This document shows positions 22,593 through 34,200 of a DNA stretch of 64,000 nucleotides, in pieces; within the stretch, counting starts at the first letter, position 1, and the number at the start of each line of letters is the position of its first letter. The notes beneath the pieces were generated by a model, which saw only the letters and a list, made by a program, of their open reading frames with translations, had not been told where the DNA came from and ran no database searches. This DNA is from Proales similis (taxonomy: Eukaryota > Rotifera > Eurotatoria > Ploima > Proalidae). The position numbers and the translations under genes are program-made. Location: assembly GCA_019059635.1 (NCBI GenBank), contig JAGVRJ010000015.1, positions 558,001 through 622,000 on the forward strand, read 5' to 3'.

Positions 22593-24802
22593 GACAGGTT
22601 TCTCAATACCTTTCTGAAGAGTCAGTTGTAGCTTGAAAACACATCTAAATAGAGTAAGATAAAATGATAAGTTGCAGATGTTTCTGTTATTGAAGCAAAT
22701 AGACAAAAGAGAGTGAACTAGGAGAGAATGATGAGCACGGACCGAAAGAGCGGGCAGGCGAGCTTTTCTCTTCATCGTCAAATATCACGCAATTATTATA
22801 CTTAACTTATCTCGCTTAAGAGCACCGTCGCCATCACATAAACAAAATAAATGAACGAAATGGCAACAAATTAAAATGCGATTTGAAGCCAAGTCAAAAT
22901 GGTGCGAAGTTAATGACCGAGTTATTATGGCTTCAAAAAATAGCAGGATCGGTCCGTTGTTGGGACGATAGAATATTTTGATGGAGGGTTAAAGAAACAT
23001 TTTGATAGAAAACATGAATTAAATAAGGACCTTGAGGAATGACGGGTTTCTTATTTACAAAATCGGATATTGAATAAATATTAGCGATGAGCTATTAATC
23101 GGCTAATTTATGTACACGAGTGATCAAGAGGAAGCTGAACGGCGGTATTGCAGACCAACACCTAAGAGGCCTCGCTGATTAAACATAAAATGGACATTTG
23201 CAATCAAGTTTAGCAAAACGCTTACTTAGTCCGTTTGAAAAGCGAACGAATTAGACATACGCTGAAAAGTAATGGCACGCGTTCTCGTTCTCCTTTTCTA
23301 AACCGGACAAGAGCACTCTCTCAAATATGTGCTTGTCAGCTTGTGCAGATTAATTTTTTCTTGATTATTTGCACAAAAATACGATACTCGGTCATTCACT
23401 TGGTCCTAACTTATCTCCAGTTTGGACGATTGCTTTATGCTATTTCTATTTGACACGGTCAAAGGCTTTATGAGAAACCGTACAAGTGAGTAAACTTGAA
23501 AAGCGAGTGACTTGGCGAAGCAATCACGACCATTTGTTATACCAATGCCTCTCGGGCTAAGTGAATCTAAATTATAATTATGAGTGTCCTAAACGTCCAC
23601 GCCTGCGCCTAGTTTGCTCAGCTCACTGAATGATATAGGAAAACACAGGCAGTGGCTAAGTAGATCATTGGACTTCTTATGGCTTTTTGCGCAAACTTTT
23701 CGGCACAAAAAATATGTTTACGAATCGGAATTCTTGATAGTTGCATAACAATCCCACGCCGGAAGCCGGTTCTCAACTTTGATCGTGCTTGCTTTTAGTT
23801 TGCATAAAACGAGCAAGTTAAATCAAGTGTGAGTTGATATCCGTAAACGGAAAATTGTCAATATCTTTTTTTAATGCGCCCTTTGCAGCAATTACTCACT
23901 TGAGAGAAATGATTCATCTGTTCTAATTTATATCATGACCAAAAAACGAATTCACAGCTATGCAGTTGAAATTATTCTAGCCTAAGTTCGCTTACTTGAT
24001 GTAGTTCACGGTCGGCTACGAGACTTTATCGCGCCTCTGCTCATTAATATTCTTGTGACTGAGAAAATAGCCTTATAGATAGAAAAGCGAAGAAACTTGG
24101 TCTCTCATATTTCGAGATTCGGTGCAAAGCGCTTATAAGTTAAACAAATAGAGGCCAAGTGAGATGATAGTTCAGTCAAGTCCGGCGCGAAATTGAAAAG
24201 GTTAATTTATGGATTAGTATGCTTGACCATTTTGGTGCTTCATGAACGATAAGGTGATATTTGGTGTATGTATACGCGTGTGTGTGTGTGTTTAAATGGC
24301 CTCTTCAGCGGACCCTTACGTCTGCGCTTGATTTATATTGCTGCATGCAAGCATGAGTCTAGGCAAAGCTTCCTAACCTCTGTTCTATTACAGTCGGATT
24401 AGCGGGGGTTTGAATGTGCTTTGCTGCAGGCGTTAAAATGGCGAATTAACTCAATTAGGTTCTTTAAATGTCGACGAGCATTCCCAAAAATGTTGCAAGG
24501 CTTTATTCATATTTGCCTGAAGCAGATTTCCCCAATCTTCAACAACATATCATTTTTCCATTGAAAATAAAAAACTAGCTTAAAAATTTTTTGAAGCTCA
24601 ACGCCTGTTAATTAAGCAATCGACATTTTGTTTTTCTAAAATCAGGATAAACCTAAAACGAAGTTAATTTTGAAGGAGCTTTGGGTTATGAATAATTATG
24701 TGAATAAAACAACAAGTCTCGACTCGCTTTTAAATTGTCCCAAAAAAACAGTTTAAAAGTAAGACTTAGTCTATAGAAGAGACTAGATTTTGGAAACCCA
24801 AA
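22593..24802. other. Divergent intergenic region between DENND2-like and Ku80 genes
   Basis: 2.2 kb between the start codons of oppositely oriented genes, so it likely holds both promoters and the 5' leader of the DENND2-like gene (22593-22800). A short GT repeat lies at 24277-24291. The open frame at 23235-23453 shows no recognisable protein features. No RNA gene or transposon seen. Confidence 0.5.
24277..24291. repeat. Short GT dinucleotide repeat
   Basis: About seven GT units in the region upstream of Ku80; an ordinary microsatellite. Confidence 0.7.
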
Positions 24803-27142
24803 ATGCCTCGTAGCATTGAAATCGAAGGTTTAGTGTTGCTCTTGGATGTTGGAGAAGCGATGAGCACAAGAATGGCAAATACGGCCAATACGACCTACCT
24901 TCAGGGCTGTGCTGATATAATTCAGATGATATTGCAGAGGAAAATGTTTCAGGGAAGTAAAGACGAAATTGGTCTTGTGTTATTCGGAACTACCGAAACA
25001 GCCAATGAGCTATGGGATGGCTCATCTGATCAATACCGACACATAAGTTTAGCTAGGAATCTTGGCGTTGTGGACTGGAATTTTTTACAATTTGTTCAGC
25101 ATCGTCTTAATCCGACAAATATTACTGGAGATGTGATTGACGGTCTTTTGGTCGCCTCAAGCCACCTACAAGAAGAAGCAAAAAGCTGCAAGCAGTACAG
25201 CGAACGGCGTATAATTATTTTGACCGATTTTTCTGCCCACGCAGAGGATTTGCAAAAGTTAGATGAAATCAAGGAAGGCTTATCCAGACATTCAATTCGG
25301 ATTGATGTTATCAGTCCATTCGATGACGAAGATTTCGAAGACCAAGAAAGCAAGCATTTTAAACAACTATCAAAAGATGACACAGCATCAAATCAAACAG
25401 ACACTACTTCAGACCGGAAAGTCATGACAAGGCAACAGCACTTGCTCCGAGAGGCTTTGAATGATGTTTGCAACTCAACAGATGGCGCAATGTACTCATT
25501 TAATGAAGCCCTGAGTCTATTGAGTATCTATCAAGCTAAGGCAACCAAGTCTGCGGGCACCAAGTACACTCTGACAATCGGAAATTCGTTGAAACTCCCA
25601 ATAGTATCTTATATAAAATGCAAAGAGAATAAGCCCGAAATGTTCCGCTTTAAGAAAGTGTACGCAATGGATGAAAGTGTTGAGCTCAAAACCGACCGGG
25701 CTCGTTTTACCAAAGATGAAGAGCAACGAGATTTGGACGAAAAGACCGACATAATTGACGCGTTTCGTTATGGATCTACTTTTGTGCCCATGGATGATTC
25801 AGATGCACTTAGATTGAGTGTTGAAAAATGCTTTTCAGTACTCGGATTTACCAAGTCTGACAATGTGCGGCGCTATTTATTCTTGGGCGACTCACTAGCC
25901 CAGGTAATGCCTGATTCGAATGGGGGAGAAGAAGGAGAGATCGCATTTGTAAATATGGTTCATTCAATGATTGCAGACAATGTATATGCAATCGTCAGAA
26001 GAGTCTTTAATAGTCGCTCGAGTCCCCAGCTTGGCTGCCTTATACCTCATATTGATGCGGAAAATACTTGCTTCTATTTTGTAGCGTTACCGTTTGAAGA
26101 CGACATGAGGCGTTTCATCCTTGAGAATTTTACAAATTCTAAAAACTTCGAACTAACTGAAGAGCAGTCTTCAATGATCGATGAACTGGTCGATTCAATG
26201 GATCTCAGTCCAACAACTTCTGATCAGTCAATGCAAGCTAAAGATCAGACCGAAGAGCTCTACGATCCTAATTTAACTTTCAATCCTTATATTCAACGTA
26301 TGTTTCAAAGTATTGCACTTCGCGCTACTGATCCAAACAAAGAGCTACCTGACTTTAAAGAGCATTTTACCACCAAATACTTAAGTAAAATGAGTGAAAA
26401 ATTAAAGCAAGGATCAGTTGCGAAGCTCTTGAATTCTCTGGCTGAAAGCCTTCCGACCAAAGAAATGATCAAAAAGTCCAAGACGGCTGATGGCGACTTG
26501 TTTAAGGAGTCTTTGCATAAGGAAACTGCACAAGAAAATGAAAGCAAAGAGCTTGATTTGAATGATTTATTTGGGGCATCAGCTCAGCACAAGATAAAAA
26601 AATTGGGAACTGCTAATCCAGCGCATGACTTTAGGGTTTTATGTGAACGCATCATTTCCAATATGGCAAATGGATCGATTGAGTGCATGATAGAAGAATT
26701 CAGTCAACTATGCGAGAAAATGCATCATCTATTGAGTGATTTGTTCACAGAATCCATCGAGCAACTGGATGATCAAAATCTTTTGGCTGCTTTAACTATT
26801 CAACAAAAAATTATTGAATGCATAAAAGAGGAACGAAACTACTCGATAAAGTTGTCCTCTGTTAAGCAATTCAATAGTTTTCTGTTATCATTCAAAGAGA
26901 AGCTTGTTACAGAGTGTGTCCAATCTACCAAGACTCCGCAAATCGAAGCCTTTTGGCAGAAAAATTTCGTTGAAACCAATCTTGGTCTAATAACCGAAAA
27001 AGAATGCGACAGCTCAGATATAGGGGTCATTGAAGCTGCCCAATTTCTTCAAAATACTCTAACGACAGAAAAAACACAGCCGTCAGACGAATCGGGCTCG
27101 ATGGAGAAAGAAAATGTTGAAGATCTTATGGATCTCATGTAA
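24803..27142 (+). CDS. XRCC5: Ku80 (XRCC5), DNA end-binding subunit
   Basis: Intronless, 779 aa, near the usual 700-750. The vWA-like N-terminal domain begins EGLVLLLDVGEAMSTRM and continues with DEIGLVLFGT, VVDWNFLQFVQ, and RRIIILTDFSAHAEDL. The beta-barrel DNA-ring core covers about residues 250-450 (KYTLTIGNSLKLPIVSYI, FRYGSTFVPMDDSDALRL, FSVLGFTKSDNVRRY). A helical C-terminal domain follows, and the protein ends ENVEDLMDLM, matching the acidic-hydrophobic tail that recruits DNA-PKcs in vertebrate Ku80. With Ku70 it encircles DNA ends in non-homologous end joining. I see no missing element. Confidence 0.96.
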   Translation: MPRSIEIEGLVLLLDVGEAMSTRMANTANTTYLQGCADIIQMILQRKMFQGSKDEIGLVLFGTTETANELWDGSSDQYRHISLARNLGVVDWNFLQFVQHRLNPTNITGDVIDGLLVASSHLQEEAKSCKQYSERRIIILTDFSAHAEDLQKLDEIKEGLSRHSIRIDVISPFDDEDFEDQESKHFKQLSKDDTASNQTDTTSDRKVMTRQQHLLREALNDVCNSTDGAMYSFNEALSLLSIYQAKATKSAGTKYTLTIGNSLKLPIVSYIKCKENKPEMFRFKKVYAMDESVELKTDRARFTKDEEQRDLDEKTDIIDAFRYGSTFVPMDDSDALRLSVEKCFSVLGFTKSDNVRRYLFLGDSLAQVMPDSNGGEEGEIAFVNMVHSMIADNVYAIVRRVFNSRSSPQLGCLIPHIDAENTCFYFVALPFEDDMRRFILENFTNSKNFELTEEQSSMIDELVDSMDLSPTTSDQSMQAKDQTEELYDPNLTFNPYIQRMFQSIALRATDPNKELPDFKEHFTTKYLSKMSEKLKQGSVAKLLNSLAESLPTKEMIKKSKTADGDLFKESLHKETAQENESKELDLNDLFGASAQHKIKKLGTANPAHDFRVLCERIISNMANGSIECMIEEFSQLCEKMHHLLSDLFTESIEQLDDQNLLAALTIQQKIIECIKEERNYSIKLSSVKQFNSFLLSFKEKLVTECVQSTKTPQIEAFWQKNFVETNLGLITEKECDSSDIGVIEAAQFLQNTLTTEKTQPSDESGSMEKENVEDLMDLM

Positions 27143-27385
27143 AAAAATTTCTTGAACTCCCAATTGAGGAGTCTGATGTCAGCCGGTTTACCGCCTATTC
27201 GACAGTGTGTGTTTTTCTATAGTTCTTTTACAGAGTTTACGTGAAATTTTCCTATATTTAATTTATTTAATAGTGATTTATTTATACGAGCGCCCCAATA
27301 TTTAGTAAGAAATCAGTGATTTTTTATAACGAAGACAATAGAATAAATATATATAATTATGGAAATATAGGAATTTGTGCTATTT
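27143..27385. other. Short gap between convergent Ku80 and SNAP29 genes
   Basis: 243 bp, very AT-rich with several AATAAA-like hexamers on both strands (for example AATAAATATATA at about 27342-27353), suited to 3' end formation of both genes. Confidence 0.5.
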
Positions 27386-28078
27386 TCACTTGAGCAACTT
27401 TCGCATCTGGTCATTTTGACTGTCGATCTTTGTTTTGGTTCCCGCTGCTTTGTTATCAATTCGGTCCACTAGCTTATTCTGACGATCAAGCTCGAATGAC
27501 ATCTCTTTTGCAAGCGCGTTTAATCGGCCAAGACCAATTGACATCTCATCCAGATTTTTGTTTATCTCTTTTTCACGATCGGATCCTGTAATTGTAGCGA
27601 ATTCGGCCTTGGAAGACGGCATTTGATTCATGTTGCTCAGACTCTTTGAGTTTGGCAGTTTTTCTTCACGTTTGCTTTCTTTGGGCTCCGCTTCAGTGCC
27701 TGTGTAGGCCTTCCAGTTAAAAAATCGATTCTTTACGCCACCGAAAACACTCTTAACTTTGTTCAGATTCTTTTGAGTTGCGGTGAGTGTTTGATTAACA
27801 GAATCGAGCCTTTTCTCAATGTTTTCTAGCTTTTCGCCTTGGTCAACGAGTTCTTCTGCCGTTTTAATTCCAATATCGTTTGCTTCATTTAAATAGCGGA
27901 GGGCGCGTTGAGTGCTAGCCAGACTTTCATTTTCAACGTGGCCAATCCTCTCTTGAATCTGCCTTAGCTCGTCGCTTTCATCTCTCGCTCGGGTAGCTCC
28001 TCGATTTCCAAATTTATAATTTGAGTCGTCCACTTCAAATGGATTCCGACGGCCCGCAGACGAGTTGTAAGCACTCAT
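27386..28078 (-). CDS. SNAP29: SNAP29, Qbc-SNARE
   Basis: Intronless, 230 aa. The NPF motif near the N terminus (GRRNPFEVDD) is typical of SNAP29 and binds EH-domain proteins. Two SNARE coiled coils follow: Qb at about residues 36-110 (ESLASTQRALRYLNEANDIG, VSAELVDQ-like heptads, then NLNKVKSVFGGVKNRFFNW) and Qc at about 165-230 (INKNLDEMSIGLGRLNALA to QNDQMRKLLK). No cysteine cluster for palmitoylation lies between them, as expected for SNAP29 and unlike SNAP25. The protein drives autophagosome-lysosome fusion with syntaxin 17 and VAMP8, and other endomembrane fusions. An acceptor-like TTTTCTCAG lies 2 nt before the ATG on the minus strand, so a 5' UTR intron may exist. Confidence 0.93.
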   Translation of the reverse strand: MSAYNSSAGRRNPFEVDDSNYKFGNRGATRARDESDELRQIQERIGHVENESLASTQRALRYLNEANDIGIKTAEELVDQGEKLENIEKRLDSVNQTLTATQKNLNKVKSVFGGVKNRFFNWKAYTGTEAEPKESKREEKLPNSKSLSNMNQMPSSKAEFATITGSDREKEINKNLDEMSIGLGRLNALAKEMSFELDRQNKLVDRIDNKAAGTKTKIDSQNDQMRKLLK

Positions 28079-28712
28079 TTCTGAGAAAATCTCTTGATCT
28101 TAAAACAAATTAAGGATTTTACCATCAGTTCTTAGCCAACCAGCAAAAAACTTTAAATGTGCTTTTTCAAAAAACTAAACGACGCTCATATCTAGATTTC
28201 CTCTATTTTTACTCCTTAAAGCATCCTGTGCTTCTCGTCTTGATTGCGTAAACCAAATATCATGTTTCCAATTAATCAGCGAAATACACAAGTAAAGTGA
28301 ATGCAAATCTCACATAATGAACTCTGAATTGTCTAGTGATTCACTATACTGCATCAGATGCAAATAAAATGTTACATTTTTACCCAAAAATCTGTTGAGC
28401 ATGGCTAGTTAAAGGATGAAAATCTTTGCTTACTTCCTTGCTATTCAAAAAAGCTTGAAGAACTACTTTTTACTGTTTTATGTGAAACGCAATTATTTCT
28501 TGGAAGCATGGAAGCGATTGGAATCGATTAAACGGATTATGTTTTGTTATTCACCAAAGACAAACCATTTTACGTTATGTCAAAGAAAAAAATTCGATAA
28601 ATTCATATTTGCTTGATCTTCAAATGTGGAAAAAGCTAAAACCTTTAAGAGATTATGGAGGTGGTTACACTTGTAATAATATTCGTGCCTAGATGATAAA
28701 TCTAACGAATTA
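28079..28712. other. Divergent intergenic region between SNAP29 and DHHC genes
   Basis: 634 bp between divergent start codons; probable shared promoter region. An open frame at 28416-28616 has no recognisable features and overlaps no conserved sequence I can identify. Confidence 0.4.
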
Positions 28713-30130
28713 ATGGCCCAAAGCGAGACAAGCAACCCCAAGCCTCGCGTGGTTCGCCGTTATGAGGTAACAACCCAAATTTTAAATTTGAATATGAAAA
28801 TAACTTTAGTCTACTAAGGTCCTGGAAGGGAAGAACCGCTACTACTGTCGTGGACGATGCATAGGATCGCGGCAGATAGGAGTATTTTTGTTTGCAGTCT
28901 TTCTTATTATAGGCACAACAGGGCTCTTCCTGTCATTTGAGTGAATATTATTCTATGAATAATCGCTTCTTTATTCTAAATACTAAGATAAAGCTCGCCT
29001 TTTCTCATTCCACACTTCACAATAGCGGTGCCAACCGGTGCAGCTGTTCTTCTCATTGTCGTGCTAATTTTTATGTTTCGAACTGCGTGCTCCGACCCGG
29101 GAATCATCCCTCGCAGTGAATGTGATGAGGTCAAGTTCAATGAGCGACAGATATTAATACAAAGTATTCAATAAGATTTTTTCTCTGAAATCATTTCTCA
29201 AACCTATTTTCAATTTTAAAAGTGAATCCAGGCGAAACAAATGCAATTACTCAGCAGTCAATAAGCAACCTTCAAATGCCACGCTATAAAGAAATTAGAA
29301 TCAATGGCCGTTTGGTCAAGTTGAAATACTGCTTTACGGTAATCAATTGATCAAAATAAGTCAATCCTAAAGGAAACATTGATTCACGCGTTTAGTGTAA
29401 AATTTACCGACCCCCACGAGCATCTCACTGCAGCGTGTGTGACAATTGCGTTGGTAAAAAACAAAGAACGTAATTTTTTATGTATGGGATCCTAAGATTG
29501 TTTCATCAGAGAAATTCGACCATCATTGTCCTTGGGTGGCCAATTGTGTGGGCAAACGCAACTATCGATTTTTCTACTTATTTGTTCTGTTTCTTTTGGT
29601 CCTTTGTCTTTATATTCTTGGATTTGGCGTTTCTAACCTAATCCTTAGAAGTCAAAATTCGACGCTAATTGAAGCAATCAAACAGACACCGGCAACATAT
29701 CCTTTTAAGACAAATTTACTCAATGCCTTCTTCATTTAAACCTTAACTCATAGATTACGCTATTTGAACTAGTCATTTGCTTTTTCAGTCTATGGTCAAT
29801 TATCTGCCTTTGCGGTTATCACACATACCTGATTGGCCGCGAAATATCAACTAACGAGGATGTATGTCTATCCTGTAGCTAAAAAATAATGATGGAGCAT
29901 TAATCATTAGCTTGTCGAAGATAAAAAGCTCTTTTGGTAGAAGCGACCATGAGGAAAATTCCAATCCATTTGATCGTGGAGTGCTGCACAATTTCGCGCA
30001 TGTTTTCTGTACCTCGATGCCGCCAAGCTTGATGAATTTGCGAGAGACTATACCGCAGAATTTAATCAAAAATGAATTCAAATCAGCTGAGACCGAGAAC
30101 TTAGGCGAAATTCATGATACGGTCTCGTGA
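28713..30130 (+). CDS. DHHC palmitoyltransferase, ZDHHC9/14/18 group, 8 exons
   Basis: Exons 28713-28766, 28819-28940, 28994-29163, 29223-29338, 29396-29453, 29510-29696, 29759-29861 and 29921-30130, giving 339 aa. The start [19 protein letters not shown] leads into TM1-TM2, then CSDPGIIPR. The cysteine-rich domain reads [26 protein letters not shown] and [20 protein letters not shown], with the catalytic DHHC intact. TM3-TM4 follow, with [20 protein letters not shown], then TNED and [16 protein letters not shown]. Members of this group acylate Ras and other proteins at Golgi and plasma membrane; ZDHHC9 works with GCP16. The C-terminal tail is short. Joining exons 6 and 7 needs an AT-AC intron (29697-29758), described separately; with it, the frame matches the family without gaps. 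Confidence 0.93.
29697..29758 (+). other. AT-AC (U12-type) intron in the DHHC gene
   Basis: Starts ATATCCTTTT, the U12 5' splice consensus. CCTTAACT at 29741-29748 matches the U12 branch-site consensus, about 12 nt before the terminal AC (TAGATTAC). No GT donor exists that keeps the frame. Splicing out these 62 nt joins GCA-AC to G-CTA and restores the conserved TM4 segment [13 protein letters not shown]. Confidence 0.9.
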
Positions 30131-31205
30131 CCAAAATCATAACGATTCTTGATTATGTCACTAGATTAATCCAAATGACTATTGAAGTAATAAATTTCCA
30201 CTAAAATCAAAATCCATATTTCTCCAATCTCTTATTTCGAATTTTTATCTTATATATGAGATACGTGGGAAAACAGGAAACTTGAGGAGATTGAAGGAAA
30301 AGTCTCTTAAATATCTTCAAATTTGAAGATTACATCAATACCAGCATCGAATTGATTAATGCTTAGTACTGGACTGCTTAGTACTAGATACTGGACCTAA
30401 ATTTTCAAATAGCTCTCAAATTATATTCATTCATCAAGTTTATTTATTGATCAGTCCGACTTCATTTCCTCCCTCTTGGCCTTCCTCTGCTGTCAATTTG
30501 CTGCTCTCTTTGGGAATTTCAAGCATGATTTATTCTCAAGGCACCCATACTCAGCACTTTCATTTATTTTCTTATATTAAGAATATCTTAATTAGCATTG
30601 TTCTTCATAAGCTTAGAAGATAGTTTTAACCAAAATAGCAAAAAATATTATGATTTCGTAGGCGATCAGATTGGATAATGGAAATATCCGTCTGGTTCTT
30701 AAGTCGCTAACCTTGCTGTGACATAAACAAGGGCTGGTGTAGATTTTATGAGGCAGATTGGTGCAATAAAAGAAACGCGGCGTATTATCAGTTGCTTCCA
30801 ACCCCCACTTTGCAAAGAAGGCTTCACGCATTCAAGCCGGATACTTTTTGAGCAAGTAGAGAGGCAGCGAAGCGTTTTTTCCTAAAAGATCTAGCAGCTG
30901 CATAAGCTCATCAAGAGATTGATCTAATATTATTATTAATGGTTGCATTCACAAGATTTTATCTTGGCAAAACGCCCTTGCCATCCCGTAAATTCTTTTA
31001 ACAGCTACTTCTAGATGTATATAAAACGTTGTGTAAAACGCGCCAAGTGGTATTTAAGAAACTCAATCTCTCATTGTAAGGCCTGTCGGGATATATTTAT
31101 AATAATGCTCGTTTATATTTACCCTCCATCAAATCGATTTGAATCACTCGCTTTTGATTAATTGATTTTATTTTATTCTATTTTCAAGGATCTAAGATGC
31201 TGAAT
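30131..31205. other. Intergenic between convergent DHHC and dynein genes
   Basis: 1.1 kb of AT-rich sequence between two stop codons. The open frame at 30613-30831 shows no family features. No RNA gene or repeat recognised. Confidence 0.45.
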
Positions 31206-34200
31206 TTAATAATTCAGGGCGCAGAGCATTGCAACACCCCTCTTAATCCAGTGAGTCTGCCTCTTATCGCTTGGAAGCTCAACACTGAAAACGAAATTTG
31301 TAGAATGCCCCGTAGTTGACAGTGTTCCTAAACAGCTCATGAATTTAATTCTTAATCGAAAATTTTGTTGCGATAAATACCTGCTCGCGTCAAGGTTTTG
31401 TAAACAGGGCAAACATAAATTCCAGTTCCGGGCTGCTGCCTGTTTACGGCTGGCATGAGCCAAATTATTGGCATTTCAGAATAGAGCTCTTTTGGCTTTG
31501 ACTCGCCAAGAAGGCTTGCGGTCTCATCCCACCGTGCTCCTTCAATAAATAACCCTCTTATTAAGCAGCCGTCTTGAGGTGATGACGTTATGTGATCCTC
31601 ATTTTCTTTCATTATCTTTTTTTTCAAGAGTACGTTTTTAAGAGCCTATTTCAATAATTCATGCGAAGAGGCCTACTTGAAAGCCAAAAGATATTGTGTC
31701 AATGGATATGACGTGCCTGCGAGCATAATTCTGGAGAGTTCCTGTTAGAAATGCTTGGGGAAAGAAAAATCCTGATATCCAGTAGACCTAGTAAAATTTG
31801 AAAGTTTATGGTATTCTTATTAAAGGTTCTAATCAGAAATTGCAAAAGACCTTCGGCATGCCTTGATCTACCCAAGAAGTTATAAATCTTATTCTCTCGA
31901 TCAGATCGGAAACCCACGATGCCAGAGGCTTTAGACTCGGGTAAGCCTAATCAACCAAGATTAATCAAGAATTTAATTATCTATTAGGTTTGCATACAGA
32001 TTTAGACCAGATAGATGGAACTTGATTGTTGTATAGACTGCTCGACATTTCCTCTAGTTGTTGAGACATCACCACCAGACCCTTGAGCGCTTTCAGAAGG
32101 TCATGCAATGTCTTGTGGATTACTGTTAGTAGCTTGTTATATCTAAGAAATTTCTTTATTAGCTCTTTGTTGTGTGCGGTTGTTGACTACCAAAGGTACC
32201 TGATAATTTCCTGAACCAGGACAGTGTTCATTGACTGCTCATACATGACAGGGTACTTTTCAGCGACAGAAGCCAGATCAAGAGGATGGGGTACTCGAGC
32301 GAGGATGTCTTTGGCACTATTCTCCATAACCTCCTCACGCGATATCCCGCCAGCAGAAGAGGTCTTTGGCTGGAGCTCGAGAAGATCAGTCAGTATTCGG
32401 AATGTTTCGTTTTGAGCGAAGGTTATGTTAGCGTTATCATGTAAACCGAATATCTCTGGAGTATCATTTATCGGCAAGCTTTTAATATAAGCCATGTAAG
32501 CCTTTCAATTAGGCAGATTATTAACCGCAAATAGAAAGAACAAATAGCAATTGAACAAATGCTTACCTGATGCTCTGCAGACGTGGATAGCTGATGATAC
32601 ACTTTAGATTGATCGAAACAATATTCTTCTTGGAGAACTGTTGGATAATAAAAATCCTCGAGAATATTCATTATGCAACGTCTGTCCCAGTCGTCAGTTA
32701 CACGGCCTCCGTAGTTTATATGACCGGCAGTATATTTGAGTACCTTGAACGGAATTTCGGAATATTCCATTAGAAACATTTTTAGCTGGCTAATGCATAT
32801 TCTCAAGTCTCCATCTGTAAATTCGTATGGAATATTGAAGCCTAGAGGACCGAATTTACGTCTCTCTAGAGTAACACCATGAAACAGCGACAGAGAAAAT
32901 AAAAGCTGTTTGAAAGTGTCGACCTTAAGGCAAATTAGGTAATTAATCATTGAATCACAAATAAGAATAGGAATAATTTTAACCTTTCCAGAACAGGAAT
33001 TAAAAAAGTCATCGTTCACTTGGGTGTATGATTTTAGAAGATTTGCTTTGATTCCTCTCGGCGGTTCGACAGTCATTTTACTTCCATTTTGCAGAATCAT
33101 CACAGGGAATTTAGGACTTGGCATGCTAGTGAGCCACAGTCTAAAATCTTTGTGCACATGCTCTGGATCGATTTGTTCAACTAGGCGTTCAAGCGAGGGC
33201 ATCCAGCTAGGTGCTAGATGGCAGTTCTGAAAAAAGACCCATTGGCCTCTTTCCATTGCAGCACGAGCCATTGCTTCCGCTCTTGGGCCTTGGCCTTGGC
33301 CCAATGAAATAGCGGAAAGCTTTTTAGAAAACTTCATTTCCTCTGCAAATTTATATAAATCTGCGGCTGGATCCGTGCCTTGTGACAGCACGAATATGAG
33401 TGGTGTTGATGGTGACGAATCTTTGAACACCAAATGCAAGTCGGCGGTCTTAAAGTAATTTTGATTAAATTATGTAATTTATATTGATGCCAGAAAAGAA
33501 AGGGAAGGCGCCGTTCTTTCTCCCTTTGAGCACGACTTTTTATTCAATCAGATGTCACACTAGACGTTTGACAAGTTGCCAAACTGAACGCTCCTAATCT
33601 AATTCAAGTGATTTCTTCTTTCAAGTTTCAAATCTGTTTGTTGTTAATTGAGGCTAAGAAGCCTTATTATAAGGAACTTTGACGATCTGACAATCAAAAA
33701 GATTTAAGCTGATTTATCGATGATGCTCAAAGGTACCAAACATTCATTTCTCATTTGCTCAGCGTGATCCTAGCTTGGCACAAACAGAGAGTCTTAGGAT
33801 GATTAAAATTGCCGCTTACTTGAGGCTCGATGAAGCGTTGTCCAATATGTTCAGCGACAAAATCTTGCATTGCATTTGTTATTTTATCCGGTCTCAGACA
33901 CTTCAAAACTATCATGCGCTGGAAAGAGTCAAGTTTTGACTTCCATGGTTCAGGCAAATGTTTTCTTGAACCATTTATTCCGTAAACTACTATAGAGCTC
34001 TCTAATGAATCAAATTTCTTACCGATGAGGTTCGAGACTATCGAAAATTGCCTTGTAGACATCTAGATGCTTGTCGAAGTCGTCAACAAAGCCATTAAAA
34101 GCAGCAAGAGACTCGACAGTCAGTATCTCGCCCCACGCACGATCTGAAATCCAGTCAGGCGATGGATTTGCCATTTGTTTTGGACGGGTTGTACCTCCGG

